This document shows positions 50,247 through 61,496 of a DNA stretch of 64,000 nucleotides, piece after piece (positions within the stretch are counted from its first letter, which is position 1; every line of letters begins with the position of its first letter). The notes under the pieces are model-generated. The model saw nothing but the letters and a program-made list of their open reading frames with translations, was not told where the DNA came from and made no database searches. Made by a program: the position numbers and the translations under genes. The DNA lies in contig CAWFLD010000007.1 of the NCBI GenBank assembly GCA_963816555.1, forward strand, positions 186,001 to 250,000, read 5' to 3'. Source of the DNA: Lutibaculum sp963816555. GTDB lineage: Bacteria; Pseudomonadota; Alphaproteobacteria; Rhizobiales; Tepidamorphaceae.

Positions 50247-50278
50247 TCCGCCGGCGGAGGTCAGGATCCGCCGGCGGA
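50247..50278. repeat. Two copies of a 12-base palindrome
   Basis: TCCGCCGGCGGA occurs at 50247-50258 and 50267-50278, separated by GGTCAGGA. Each copy is a perfect palindrome, so the pair can fold as two small hairpins or one 12-pair stem. It lies in the 279-base gap between the transposase remnant and the tauE stop. A further hairpin CCGGTA/TACCGG is at 50308-50323 and may be the tauE-side terminator. Confidence 0.6.
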
Positions 50279-50484
50279 GCAGTCGTCCGCCGAGGCCGGC
50301 GGCTCTCCCGGTACCCCTACCGGAGCAACGGGCGGCCGCGAGCCTCCGCGGCGTCCCGGCCATTCGGGCAGGGACGCTGCAAGCACGAGGCGCGACCGCC
50401 CCTTTCCGGCACTTTCGTCGCAAGCCGCCGGCGACACATCCCCCAAACGGGGTAGTGCGACGGCGAAGACGCCGCCCGCGGCGC

Positions 50485-51261
50485 TCAGAGGAGCTGCTGG
50501 CCGCTGCGATAGAGCACGTAGGCCGCGACGACGAAGATCAGCCCGGCGAAGATGCGGTTCAGCGTGTTGCGCTGGGCCGACAGCCGCGTCGCCAGCGCCA
50601 TGCCCGCGAGGCCGCCGAGCACGCCGCCGCCGATGAACTCGGCCGCCACCCCCCAGTCGACGAGGCCCGACCAGGCATAGTTGAGCGCGGTCGTGAGGCC
50701 GAACGTGCCGACGGCGAGGAGGGACGAGCCGACCGCGTTGATCATCGGCATGCCGGTCGCGAGGATGAGTCCCGGCACGATCAGGAAGCCGCCGCCGATG
50801 CCGAAGAAGCCGGCCGCGCCGCCGGCGACGAGCGCCACCAGCCCGGTCGTCACGCACATGCGCGTGTCGACATGGCGGGCGCTGCCGTCGGACACCTTGC
50901 GCGGCCGCAGCATGAGGATGCCGACCACCACCATCAGGATGCCGAACAGGAAGAGAAGCTGCTGGCCGCCGATCGCCTTGCCGAGGCTCGAGCCGCCGAG
51001 CGCGCCGAGCGCGCCGACCAGGGCGAAGACGACGGCGCACTTCCACCAGACGTGGCCGCGGCGGGCGTGGCCGATCAGGTTGGCGTAGGCGTTGACGGAC
51101 ACGGCGAGGGCGCCCGTGCCGATCGCGATGTGCGGCTGCGAGACGCCCACGACGTAGAGAAGGAGCGGCGTCGCCAGGATCGAGCCGCCGCCGCCGACGA
51201 GCCCGAGGGCGAATCCGACGAGCCCGCCCGATCCGATCGCTTCCACCACGTCCAGTATCAT
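50485..51261 (-). CDS. TauE/SafE (TSUP) family permease
   Basis: Inner-membrane protein of 258 residues with about eight hydrophobic segments, including two inverted halves each starting with a Gly-rich signature (GGGGSILATPLLLYVVGVSQ; GIGGGFLIVPGLILATGMPM). The family transports sulfur-containing or related anions. Here it is the last gene of the sulfide locus, 217 bases after the SQR fusion, so export of sulfite or thiosulfate made by the locus is a reasonable inference. Confidence 0.88.
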   Translation of the reverse strand: MILDVVEAIGSGGLVGFALGLVGGGGSILATPLLLYVVGVSQPHIAIGTGALAVSVNAYANLIGHARRGHVWWKCAVVFALVGALGALGGSSLGKAIGGQQLLFLFGILMVVVGILMLRPRKVSDGSARHVDTRMCVTTGLVALVAGGAAGFFGIGGGFLIVPGLILATGMPMINAVGSSLLAVGTFGLTTALNYAWSGLVDWGVAAEFIGGGVLGGLAGMALATRLSAQRNTLNRIFAGLIFVVAAYVLYRSGQQLL

Positions 51262-51478
51262 GCCTCACTCCGCTCAGCGCCGCGGTCCCCGCGACGAACA
51301 TTAAGGTCTCGCGGCAGCTCTCCTGCCGCACGCAGTCGCCCCCTCGCCGGCCGCCCGCCGCGGCGGCCGCGGCGCATGAGCCCGGGAGCTTCGCGTCTCC
51401 CGGGCGCGATCATGCGTCGACGAAGGGCGTGGGAACGCCGGTCCAGCTGTGCCCGACCGGGCGTTGCCCGTGGCCCGC

Positions 51479-53155
51479 TCAGCGCGGCCGGTGGCCGGGC
51501 TTGGCGAGCGGCTCCCGGCCCTTGAGCATCGCCTGCCAGTAGATCGGCGGCAGGATGCGCTCCTTGAGGTACCAGGCGAGCCGCGATGGCTTCACGTCGT
51601 TGATCATCCAGGACGGGAAGGAGGGGATGCGCTTGCCGCCGTAGCCGAACTCGGCGAGCACGATCTTGCCCTTCTCGACCGTCAGCGGGCAGGAGCCGTA
51701 GCCGTCGTAGATCGCGTCGCCCGCGCCCTTCACGAGCCCCATGTCCTTGAGCACGTTCTCCGCCACGACCGGCGCCTGCTTGCGGGCGGCCGCCGCGGTC
51801 TTGGCGTTCGGCGCGCTCATCACGTCGCCCAGCGCGTAGATGTTCTCGAAGCGCGCGTGGCGCAGCGTCTCCTGGTCGACGTCGACCCAGCCCGCCTGGT
51901 TCGCCAGCGGCGAGACGCGGATGAAGTCCGGCGCCGTCTGCGGCGGCACGACGTGGATCATGTCGAACGTGCGCTCGACCACCTCGCTCTCGCCGTCGGC
52001 CCCGGTCTTCCTGAACCAGGCGCGCTTGCCGGGCCCGTCGATCCGGAACAGGTTGTGGCTGAAGGTCAGCGCGATGCCGTAGCGGTTCACGTATTCCATC
52101 AGCGGCGGCACGTAGTCGGCGACGCCGAACAGCGCGCCGCCGGCGTTGAGGAACTCGACCGAGATGTCCTTCAGCCGGCCCTGGTGCAGCCAGTGGTCGC
52201 AGGACAGGTACATCGCCTTCTGCGGCGCGCCGGCGCACTTGATCGGCATCGGCGGCTGGGTGAACAGCGCCTTGCCCGACTTCAGCTCCTGCACCAGACG
52301 CCACGTGTAGGGGGCGAGGTCGTAGCGGTAGTTGGAGGTGACGCCGTTGCGGCCGAGCGTCTCGGGCAGGCCCTCGACGGCGTCCCAGTCGAGCTTCAGG
52401 CCCGCGGCGACGATCAGCCGCTTGTAGCCGATCACCCGGCAGCCATCGAGGACGACCACGTTGGCGTCGGGCTCGAAGGCCGCCACGGCGCCGCGGATGC
52501 GGGTCACGCCCTCCGGGATCAGCCGGTCCTCGACGCGGATCGTCTGCTCCGGCTGGAAGACGCCGGCGCCGACGAGCGTCCAGCCCGGCTGGTAGTAGTG
52601 CGTGTCGGAGGGCTCGACGATCGCGATGTCGAGGCCGGGCTTGCGGCTCAGGAGGCTCGCCGCCACGGCGATGCCGCCGGCGCCGCCGCCGACGATCAGG
52701 ATGTCGTGCGTCACCTCGGGCGCGTCGGTCGGGGTGCGGCCGCCATTGGCGATGCGGCGGGCGACGCCCGACAGGTCGTAGCCGGCGCCCTTCGTGCGGG
52801 CCAGGATGTCGGGCAGCTTCATCCGCCCCGCCTGCGACAGCGCCCAGAGCGTCGCCGAGCGCGTGCCGCTTCGGCAGAAGGCGAGCACCGGCTTGGGAAG
52901 CTCCTCGAAGCTGCGGCCGAAGGTCTCGGCATCCGCCTCGGTGACCTTGCCGGTCTCGACCGGGACGTAGCGCGCTTCCATGCCGGCGGCCTCGGCGGCC
53001 GCCCGGATCTCCTCGAAGGTCGGCTGCTCCGGCCCCTCGCCGTCCGGCCGGTTCACGATGATCGACCGGAAGCCGGCCGAGCGCGCCTCCGCCACGTCCG
53101 TCGGGGTGATCTGCCCCGACACCGAGAGCTGGTCCGTTATCTTCTTCGTTTCCAT
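51479..53155 (-). CDS. DUF442 phosphatase/sulfurtransferase-like domain fused to sulfide:quinone oxidoreductase-like flavoprotein
   Basis: 558 residues. Residues 1-110 are a TIGR01244/DUF442 domain (SVSGQITPTDVAEARSAGFR) with the Cys-x4-Arg loop FCRSGTRSATLW. Residues about 148-558 are an FAD-dependent pyridine nucleotide-disulfide oxidoreductase of the SQR type: ILIVGGGAGGIAVAASLLSR (FAD loop), SDTHYYQPGWTLVGAGVF, PMPIKCAGAPQKAMYLSCDH with redox Cys, ENIYALGDVMSAPNAKTAAA and a C-terminal amphipathic end (FPSWMINDVKPSRLAWYL). Expected role: oxidise sulfide to persulfide or polysulfide at the membrane, passing electrons to quinone; the DUF442 part may transfer sulfur. Lies 61 bases after the dioxygenase gene. 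Confidence 0.92.
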   Translation of the reverse strand: METKKITDQLSVSGQITPTDVAEARSAGFRSIIVNRPDGEGPEQPTFEEIRAAAEAAGMEARYVPVETGKVTEADAETFGRSFEELPKPVLAFCRSGTRSATLWALSQAGRMKLPDILARTKGAGYDLSGVARRIANGGRTPTDAPEVTHDILIVGGGAGGIAVAASLLSRKPGLDIAIVEPSDTHYYQPGWTLVGAGVFQPEQTIRVEDRLIPEGVTRIRGAVAAFEPDANVVVLDGCRVIGYKRLIVAAGLKLDWDAVEGLPETLGRNGVTSNYRYDLAPYTWRLVQELKSGKALFTQPPMPIKCAGAPQKAMYLSCDHWLHQGRLKDISVEFLNAGGALFGVADYVPPLMEYVNRYGIALTFSHNLFRIDGPGKRAWFRKTGADGESEVVERTFDMIHVVPPQTAPDFIRVSPLANQAGWVDVDQETLRHARFENIYALGDVMSAPNAKTAAAARKQAPVVAENVLKDMGLVKGAGDAIYDGYGSCPLTVEKGKIVLAEFGYGGKRIPSFPSWMINDVKPSRLAWYLKERILPPIYWQAMLKGREPLAKPGHRPR

Positions 53156-53216
53156 CTCGTCCTCCCTCCTCCCGTTCCGGGAAAGGGCGCCCGCATCGCC
53201 GCGGGCGCCTCAGGCG

Positions 53217-54107
53217 TCACAGCGTGTTCAGCGGAACCTTCAGGTTGCGGTGGCCGGCCGAGTCGGGATCGGGCAGACGGCCGCCCTTCATGTTCACCTG
53301 CAGGCTCGGGATGATGAGCTTCGGCATGCCGAGCGTCGCGTCGCGCGCCTCGCGCATCTTCACGAACTCGTCCTCGCTCATGCCGTCGCGCACGTGGATG
53401 TTCGTCTTGCGCTCCTCGCCGACCGTCGTCTCCCACGCCACCGCGCGGCCGCCGGTGCCGTAGTCGTGGCACATGAAGAGCCGCATCTCGTCGGGCAGCG
53501 ACAGGACGCGCTTCGTCGAGCGGTAGAGGTCGTGCGCGTCGCCGCCGGGGAAGTCGGCACGCGCGGTGCCGCTGTCCGGCATGAACAGCGTGTCGCCGAC
53601 GAAGCAGGCGTCGCCGATCACGTGCGTCATGCAGGCCGGCGTATGGCCCGGCGTGTGCAGCGCGAACGCCGTGATCGAGCCGATCTCGTAGCTGTCGCCG
53701 TCCGTGAACAGGCGGTCGAACTGCGAGCCGTCGCGCTGGAACTCGGTGCCTTCGTTGAAGACCTTGCCGAAGGTCTCCTGGACGACCGTGATGTTCTCGC
53801 CGATCCCGAGCTTGCCGCCGACCTTCTCCTGGATGTACGGCGCCGCCGACAGGTGGTCGGCATGCACGTGCGTCTCGATCAGCCAGTCGACCGTCAGCCC
53901 GTTGTCCCGGACATAGGCGACGATCTCGTCGGCGGAGTCGTAGGCGATGCGGCCGGCCGCGTAGTCGAGGTTCAGCACGGAGTCGATGACGGCGCAGTGC
54001 TTCGTCTCGGGGTCGGTCACCACGTAGGAGAACGTGTTGGTCGGCTCGTCGAAGAAGACCTTGACGTCGGGGTGCTTGTTCATCTGGACCGGAAAGCTCT
54101 CGGACAT
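53217..54107 (-). CDS. Persulfide dioxygenase-like metallo-beta-lactamase-fold protein (Blh/ETHE1 family)
   Basis: Non-heme Fe(II) dioxygenase family, 296 residues, that oxidises glutathione persulfide to sulfite. The ATG at 54107 has GGAGG six bases ahead. Motifs: HVHADHLSAAPYI (HxHxDH), LHTPGHTPACMTHVI, GDACFVGDTLFMPDSGTARA and the C-terminal His region MRLFMCHDYG. It is the stand-alone catalytic half; in the rhizobial Blh protein this domain is fused to DUF442, which here sits on the SQR gene instead. Confidence 0.93.
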   Translation of the reverse strand: MSESFPVQMNKHPDVKVFFDEPTNTFSYVVTDPETKHCAVIDSVLNLDYAAGRIAYDSADEIVAYVRDNGLTVDWLIETHVHADHLSAAPYIQEKVGGKLGIGENITVVQETFGKVFNEGTEFQRDGSQFDRLFTDGDSYEIGSITAFALHTPGHTPACMTHVIGDACFVGDTLFMPDSGTARADFPGGDAHDLYRSTKRVLSLPDEMRLFMCHDYGTGGRAVAWETTVGEERKTNIHVRDGMSEDEFVKMREARDATLGMPKLIIPSLQVNMKGGRLPDPDSAGHRNLKVPLNTL

Positions 54108-54183
54108 GGTTTCCTCCCTCAGTTCGAGAAGCAGACGACCGAAGGGCGCGGGCAGCCGCGCCGGGGGTGGGGAACCGCGGCGG

Positions 54184-54630
54184 TCATGCCGCGGCTCCGC
54201 TGGAGCGGTGGGCGAGGGCCCGGGATTCGCGGGCCTTCACGCCCGCGAGGATGCCGAGCACCATCGCCGGCACGAAGACGAGCGTGCCCGGGGCGAGCAG
54301 CGTCAGGCCGGTGATCGCCGGGCCCGGGCAGAGCCCGCCGATGCCCCAGCCGATGCCGAAGATCAGGGCGCCGGCCAGCAGGCGGCGGTCGATGAGGCTG
54401 GTGCCGGGCAGGTCGAACTGCTCCATCAGCACCGGCACCGAGTTGCGCCAGACGAGGCGGTAGCCGACGAACGTCACGACGACCGCGCCGCCCATGACGA
54501 GGATGAGGCTGGGGTCCCACGCCCCGAACAGGTCGAGGAAGTTCAGGACCTTGGCCGGGTCGGCCATCCCGGAGACGACGAGGCCGACGCCGAAGATCAG
54601 GCCGCTTGCGAAGCCGACGAGCGCGCGCAT
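54184..54630 (-). CDS. YeeE/YedE-family membrane protein, second half (PmpB-like)
   Basis: 148 residues with about four hydrophobic segments (MRALVGFASGLIFGVGLVVS; ILVMGGAVVVTFVGYRLVW; LAGALIFGIGWGIGGLCPGP; GTLVFVPAMVLGILAGV). The Cys in GGLCPGPAI is the conserved transport Cys of the YeeE/YedE group, which moves thiosulfate or other sulfur compounds. The ATG at 54630 shares one base with the stop of the previous half, so both halves are made together. Confidence 0.9.
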   Translation of the reverse strand: MRALVGFASGLIFGVGLVVSGMADPAKVLNFLDLFGAWDPSLILVMGGAVVVTFVGYRLVWRNSVPVLMEQFDLPGTSLIDRRLLAGALIFGIGWGIGGLCPGPAITGLTLLAPGTLVFVPAMVLGILAGVKARESRALAHRSSGAAA

Positions 54631-55082
54631 CAGATGCCTCCCCCGACGACGTGACGCAGGACGAACACGGTCGCGACGCCGGCGGCCATGAAGACGACGA
54701 CCGAGACGAGCGAGCGCGGCGAGAAGCGGGCGAGGCCGCACACGCCGTGACCGGACGTGCAGCCCGAGCCGAGCGCCGTTCCGAAGCCGACCATCAGGCC
54801 GGCGAGCCCCATGGCGGGCAGGTTGCCGGAGACCGTCTGCTCGACGGGGCTGCCGGTCGCCAGCCAGACGAGGCCCGGCGCGGCGACCAGCCCGGCGATG
54901 AAGGCGAGGCGCCATGCCCAGTCGGAGACGGGGACGCCGACGGCATGGATCGACCGCGCCACGATGCCGACGATGCCGGCGATCCGGCCGAAGAACAGCA
55001 TGACGAGGACCGAGGAGAGCCCGATCAGCGCGCCGCCGGCGAGCGCGGACCAGGGGGTGAAATGGGTGACGACGGAAGGCAC
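54630..55082 (-). CDS. YeeE/YedE-family membrane protein, first half (PmpA-like)
   Basis: 150 residues from the GTG at 55082 (VPSVVTHFTPWSALAGGALI), with AGGAAGAGG about ten bases ahead; a GTG at 55148 is open but would start in the operator region. Membrane segments include ALAGGALIGLSSVLVMLFFG; the conserved Cys lies in GTALGSGCTSGHGVCGLARF. First gene of the minus-strand sulfide operon, divergent from bigR with 129 bases between the start codons. In the bigR operon of Agrobacterium and Xylella this pair is also first. Confidence 0.87.
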   Translation of the reverse strand: MPSVVTHFTPWSALAGGALIGLSSVLVMLFFGRIAGIVGIVARSIHAVGVPVSDWAWRLAFIAGLVAAPGLVWLATGSPVEQTVSGNLPAMGLAGLMVGFGTALGSGCTSGHGVCGLARFSPRSLVSVVVFMAAGVATVFVLRHVVGGGI

Positions 55083-55178
55083 GTTGGACAGACCTCTTCC
55101 TGACGGCAGTCGTTGGGTTGCGGGGCGTCCGCCGACGCGCACATTCACGTTGCGGCGTCCCGCGTTGCACGCTACATA

Positions 55179-55207
55179 TTAGCTACTTCTAAATTAGTCA
55201 AGACTAA
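55179..55207. promoter_or_regulatory. BigR-type operator cluster
   Basis: An AT-rich island in otherwise GC-rich DNA holds three overlapping inverted pairs: TTAG-N6-CTAA (55179-55192), CTAAATTAG (55189-55197) and TTAGTC-AA-GACTAA (55194-55207). It sits five bases before the bigR start and about 100 bases before the divergent PmpA-like gene, where a repressor would control both. The repeats are seen directly; binding by BigR is inferred from the known operon. Confidence 0.75.
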
Positions 55208-55211
55208 CAAA

Positions 55212-55586
55212 ATGAACAGCGGAGACGGGACCATCGGACGGCGGCCGGCAGGGAGCCTGCGGGATCCCGAGGATTTCGCCGTGCTCGAGGCGCGGGCGGA
55301 CTACGTCGCCTCGCGCATCGCGCTGATGGCCAACCCGAGGCGCCTGGTCATCCTGTGCCGCCTCGCCGCCGGAGAGGCGTCCGTGGGCCAGATCCACGCG
55401 GAGCTGGGCCTCAGCCAGTCGGCCCTCAGCCAGCACCTGGGAAAGCTGCGCGAGGGCGGCCTCGTGGAGACGCGGCGGGAGGCCCAGACGATCTACTACC
55501 GCCTCGCCGACGCGGAGGCCCGGCTCATGATGGAGGCGCTGTACCGCGCCTATTGCGGGCCTGCGCCGCCGGTTCGGGCGGCCTGA
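55212..55586 (+). CDS. bigR: ArsR-family sulfide/persulfide-responsive repressor BigR
   Basis: Winged-helix repressor of 124 residues. The ATG at 55212 (MNSGDGTIGRRPAGSLRDPE) is in the AT-rich region. The helix-turn-helix is HAELGLSQSALSQHLGKLRE with the wing VETRREAQTIYYRLA. Two cysteines fit the BigR redox switch: one in RRLVILCRLAAG and one near the end in YRAYCGPAP. On sulfide or persulfide stress a disulfide or tetrasulfide releases the operator. It is divergent from the sulfide operon, as in Agrobacterium. Confidence 0.9.
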   Translation: MNSGDGTIGRRPAGSLRDPEDFAVLEARADYVASRIALMANPRRLVILCRLAAGEASVGQIHAELGLSQSALSQHLGKLREGGLVETRREAQTIYYRLADAEARLMMEALYRAYCGPAPPVRAA

Positions 55587-55736
55587 CGGGCCGGCGCCGG
55601 GCGCGCCTCTGGTATACCACGCTTGCGCGACGGCGATCTTTCCCTGACGATGAGGTGCGGGAACCGCGGTGCGTCGCCCCTCGCGCGACGTCCGCCCCCC
55701 GCACATTTCGTCCGGCATGCAGGAGCAGGAACCGTC

Positions 55737-58535
<2,799 letters not shown>

Positions 58536-58539
58536 CCGC

Positions 58540-59389
58540 TCAGCCGCTGCGGGGATCGACCCCGCTTGCCGCGGCGATCTCCGCGCAGAGGAGCTCCGCC
58601 AGGCGCCCGACCGCCGGCACGTCCCGCGGGCACGGGCGCCCGTCGACCGCCGTCACCGGCGAGACGAGCCGGACGCTGTTCGTCGCGAAGACGGCGTCCG
58701 CGCCGGCGAGCTCCTCCCGCGACAACGACCGCTCGACGGGATCGAGCCCCGCATCCGCCGCGAGCGCCAGCAGCCGGTCGCGGACCGTGCCGTTCAGGAC
58801 GCCGTCGGACGCACGGCGGCGTCACGAGTTCGTCCTGCAGGACGGCGAAGAGGTTCGCCATGCTGGTGCAGGCGACCCCGCCATTCGTCGAGAGGATCAG
58901 CGCGTCGTCGGCGCCCTCCCGCTTCGCCGCGTCGAGGGCGAGCACGTTGTCGAGATAGGCGAGCGTCTTGAGCCGCGACGCCGGCGACGTCGCGTTGCGG
59001 CGGACCTGGCTCGTCGCGAGCGCAACCGGCGCGAAGGCGACCTGCGGGCTCCACGGCGAGAGCGTGCCGAAGACCGTCGGCCGCGCGCCGGGCGACGGGG
59101 CGAGACCCCGGGCGCCGGCGCCGCGCGTCACCGTCACGCGCACGACGCCGTGGCCCTCCGCCGCCGCGGCGAGGTCGCCGAGCGCCGCCGCGACCCGCGC
59201 CCGCTCGACGTCGATCCCCAGCGCCGCCGCGCCTGCCATCAGCCGGTCGAGGTGGAAGTCGCCGTAGATCGGCACGCCGCCCAGCACGAGCACCGTCTCG
59301 AACAGGCCGTCCGCCAGCAGGAGCCCGCGGTCGCGCAGGTCGAACGGCGCCACCGTCTCCGCGACGACCTCTCCCTCAAGCCACAGCAT
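58540..59389 (-). CDS. pabC: Aminodeoxychorismate lyase / class IV aminotransferase (one-base frameshift)
   Basis: PLP-dependent enzyme converting aminodeoxychorismate to 4-aminobenzoate for folate synthesis. The start MLWLEGEVVAETVAPFDLRD, GLFETVLVLGGVPIYGDFHL and the PLP-lysine block ASRLKTLAYLDNVLALDAAK are typical. Near 58801-58811 (residue about 193) one extra base shifts the frame; correction gives DGVLNGTVRDRLLALAADAG and the end SREELAGADAVFATNSVRLV onward, 282 residues. It overlaps the pabA stop by 14 bases. It could be a branched-chain aminotransferase relative, but the pabBA context supports PabC. Confidence 0.87.
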
Positions 59390-59972
59390 GGCGCCTTCCC
59401 TCCGCGGCGATCGCGAGGAAGTTCGCCAGCATCGCGTGGCCGTGCTCGGTCAGCACCGATTCGGGGTGGAACTGCACGCCGAAGGTCGGCGCGTCGCGAT
59501 GGGCGAGCCCCATGATCTCGCCGCCGTCGCTCCGCGCCGTGACCCTGAGCGGCGTCTCGACGCCAGCCGGGATCTCGACGGCCAGCGAATGGTAGCGCCC
59601 GGCGCGGAACGGGTCGGGCAGGCCGCGGAAGACCCCGCTGCCGTCATGGTGGATCGTCGACGGCCGCCCGTGCATCGGCTCGCGGGCGCGGCCGACCGTG
59701 CCGCCGAAGGCCTCGCCGATGCACTGGTGGCCGAGGCAGATCCCGAGGAGCGGCAGGCGCCCCGTCAGCTCGCGCACGATCGGCAGGGACTGCCCGGCCT
59801 CGCGCGGCCCGCACGGCCCGGGCGACAGCACCACGGCGTCGGGCGCCATCGCCAGGACGCCGGCGGGGTCGATCGCGTCGTTGCGCACGACGATCGTCTC
59901 CGCGCCGAGCTCCACGAGGTAGCGGGCGACCGTGAAGACGAAGGAATCGTAGTTGTCGATCACCAGGATCAT
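59376..59972 (-). CDS. pabA: Aminodeoxychorismate/anthranilate synthase glutamine amidotransferase subunit
   Basis: Class I glutamine amidotransferase, 198 residues, that supplies ammonia to the partner synthase. The Cys nucleophile is in PLLGICLGHQCIGEAFGG, with the His-Glu pair in GVQFHPESVLTEHGH; the start MILVIDNYDSFVFTVARYLV is family-perfect. It lies 7 bases after the pabB stop and 14 bases into pabC, so folate synthesis rather than tryptophan synthesis is favoured. Intact. Confidence 0.94.
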   Translation of the reverse strand: MILVIDNYDSFVFTVARYLVELGAETIVVRNDAIDPAGVLAMAPDAVVLSPGPCGPREAGQSLPIVRELTGRLPLLGICLGHQCIGEAFGGTVGRAREPMHGRPSTIHHDGSGVFRGLPDPFRAGRYHSLAVEIPAGVETPLRVTARSDGGEIMGLAHRDAPTFGVQFHPESVLTEHGHAMLANFLAIAAEGRRHAVA

Positions 59973-59979
59973 CGCCGCC

Positions 59980-61383
59980 TCACTCCGCCTCGAAGGCCGC
60001 GAAGACGCGCTCGGCCTTGTCCAGCGTCTCGCGGTACTCCGCCTCGCCGTCCGACAGCGCGGTGACGCCGCCGCCGGCGTGGAACGAGGCGGTCCCCTCC
60101 TGGAACGTCACGGTCCGGATCGCGATGTTGAGGTCCATGTCGCCGGTGAAGCCGAGCCAGCCGATCGCCCCGCAATAGACGCCGCGCGCCTCGCGCTCGA
60201 TCCCGGTGATGATCTCCATCGCCCGCAGCTTCGGCGCGCCGGTGATCGAGCCGCCGGGGAACGAGGCCGCGAGGAGATCGAGCGCCCCCATGCCGTCGGC
60301 AAGGTCCCCCTCGACGGCCGACACGAGATGATGGACGCCGGCATAGCTCTCGAGCCCGGCGAGCGAGGGCGTCGTCACGCTGTGCGGCCGGCAGACCCGC
60401 GACAGGTCGTTGCGCAGGAGGTCGACGATCATCAGGTTCTCCGCCCGGTCCTTCTCGGAGGCGAGCAGCGCCTCGGCGCTGCGGGCGTCCGCCTCGGGGT
60501 CGGGCAGGCGCGGCGCGGTCCCCTTGATCGGCCGCGTCTCGACGTGGCCGGCCTGAAGCTTCAGGAACCGCTCCGGCGAGCTCGAGGCGACGATGCGGCC
60601 GCCCTGGTCGAGATAGGCGCAGAACGTCGCCTCGTTGAGCCGGCGAAGCTTCAGGTAGAACGCCCACGGGTCGAAGGCACCGGGCAGGTCGGCGGCGAAG
60701 CGCTGCGCGACGTTCGCCTGGAAGATGTCGCCGTCGAGCACGTACTCGACGACCCGCCGCACCGCGTCCGCGTAAGCCTCCGCCGTGAAGTTCGACCGCC
60801 ACGCGTCCCGCGCGATTCGCGGCGGCGGCGCCCGGCGCCGGGGCCGGAGCGCGCAGCGCCGCCTCGATCTCGTCGGCCCGGTGCCGCGCCCTCCGTGCCC
60901 GCGCGTCGCCGTCGATCTCCGGCAGCCCGGTCGACACGACGAAGGCCCGCTGCCGCTCGTGGTCGAACGCGACCACGACGTCGTGGAAGGCGAGATCCAT
61001 TTCGGGCACGGGCCCGACCGCTGCCGGCGCAGGCTGCGGCAGGCGCTCGAGCAGCCGGCCGAACTCGTAGCCGACATGGCCGACGGCTCCGCCCTGGAAC
61101 GGGGGGAGACCGGGAAGGCGCTCCTGGCGGAAGCCGCGCCATGAGCCGCGCGAGGCACGCAAAGCGGCGCGCCTTCGAGCGCTTCGCCGTTCCAGGAGGC
61201 GGAGCCGCCCTCGACGACGAAGCGGCCGAACGGCGCGGCCGCGACATAGGAGTGGCGGCCGAGCGTGCCGTGCCGCATGGCGCTGTCGAGGAAGCCCAGG
61301 GAGCCGAGGCGCCGCAGCCGCGCGGCGGCCTCGACCGGCTCGATCCAGCCGAGTTCGCGCACGTGCACGTCGCCGGCGGACAC
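59980..61383 (-). CDS. pabB: Aminodeoxychorismate synthase component I PabB (two compensating indels)
   Basis: Chorismate-utilising enzyme of folate synthesis, 467 residues. The GTG at 61383 (MSAGDVHVRELGWIEPVEAA) is chosen; an ATG at 61426 in another frame may be the real start if a further indel lies near 61385. One base is missing near 61152 and one extra near 60830, so residues about 77-184 read out of frame; in the corrected middle part RLPGLPPFQGGAVGHVGYEF and LAFHDVVVAFDHERQRAFVV appear. The catalytic half is intact: VETRPIKGTAPRLPDPEADA, ENLMIVDLLRNDLSRV, GSITGAPKLRAMEIITGIER. It starts the pabB-pabA-pabC operon. Confidence 0.88.
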   Translation of the reverse strand: MSAGDVHVRELGWIEPVEAAARLRRLGSLGFLDSAMRHGTLGRHSYVAAAPFGRFVVEGGSASWNGEALEGAPLCVPRAAHGAASARSAFPVSPRSRAEPSAMSATSSAGCSSACRSLRRQRSGPCPKWISPSTTSWSRSTTSGSGPSSCRPGCRRSTATRGHGGRGTGPTRSRRRCALRPRRRAPPPRIARDAWRSNFTAEAYADAVRRVVEYVLDGDIFQANVAQRFAADLPGAFDPWAFYLKLRRLNEATFCAYLDQGGRIVASSSPERFLKLQAGHVETRPIKGTAPRLPDPEADARSAEALLASEKDRAENLMIVDLLRNDLSRVCRPHSVTTPSLAGLESYAGVHHLVSAVEGDLADGMGALDLLAASFPGGSITGAPKLRAMEIITGIEREARGVYCGAIGWLGFTGDMDLNIAIRTVTFQEGTASFHAGGGVTALSDGEAEYRETLDKAERVFAAFEAE

Positions 61384-61496
61384 CGGCGCGGCCCTCGCGC
61401 AGGTCGAGCATGTCGTCGATCGTCATCCGTCTCCGTCCGGCCAGGCCGCCCGATGGACCTCCGCAGGCATATCAGGTCGCGCCTGCGGGCGCGACG

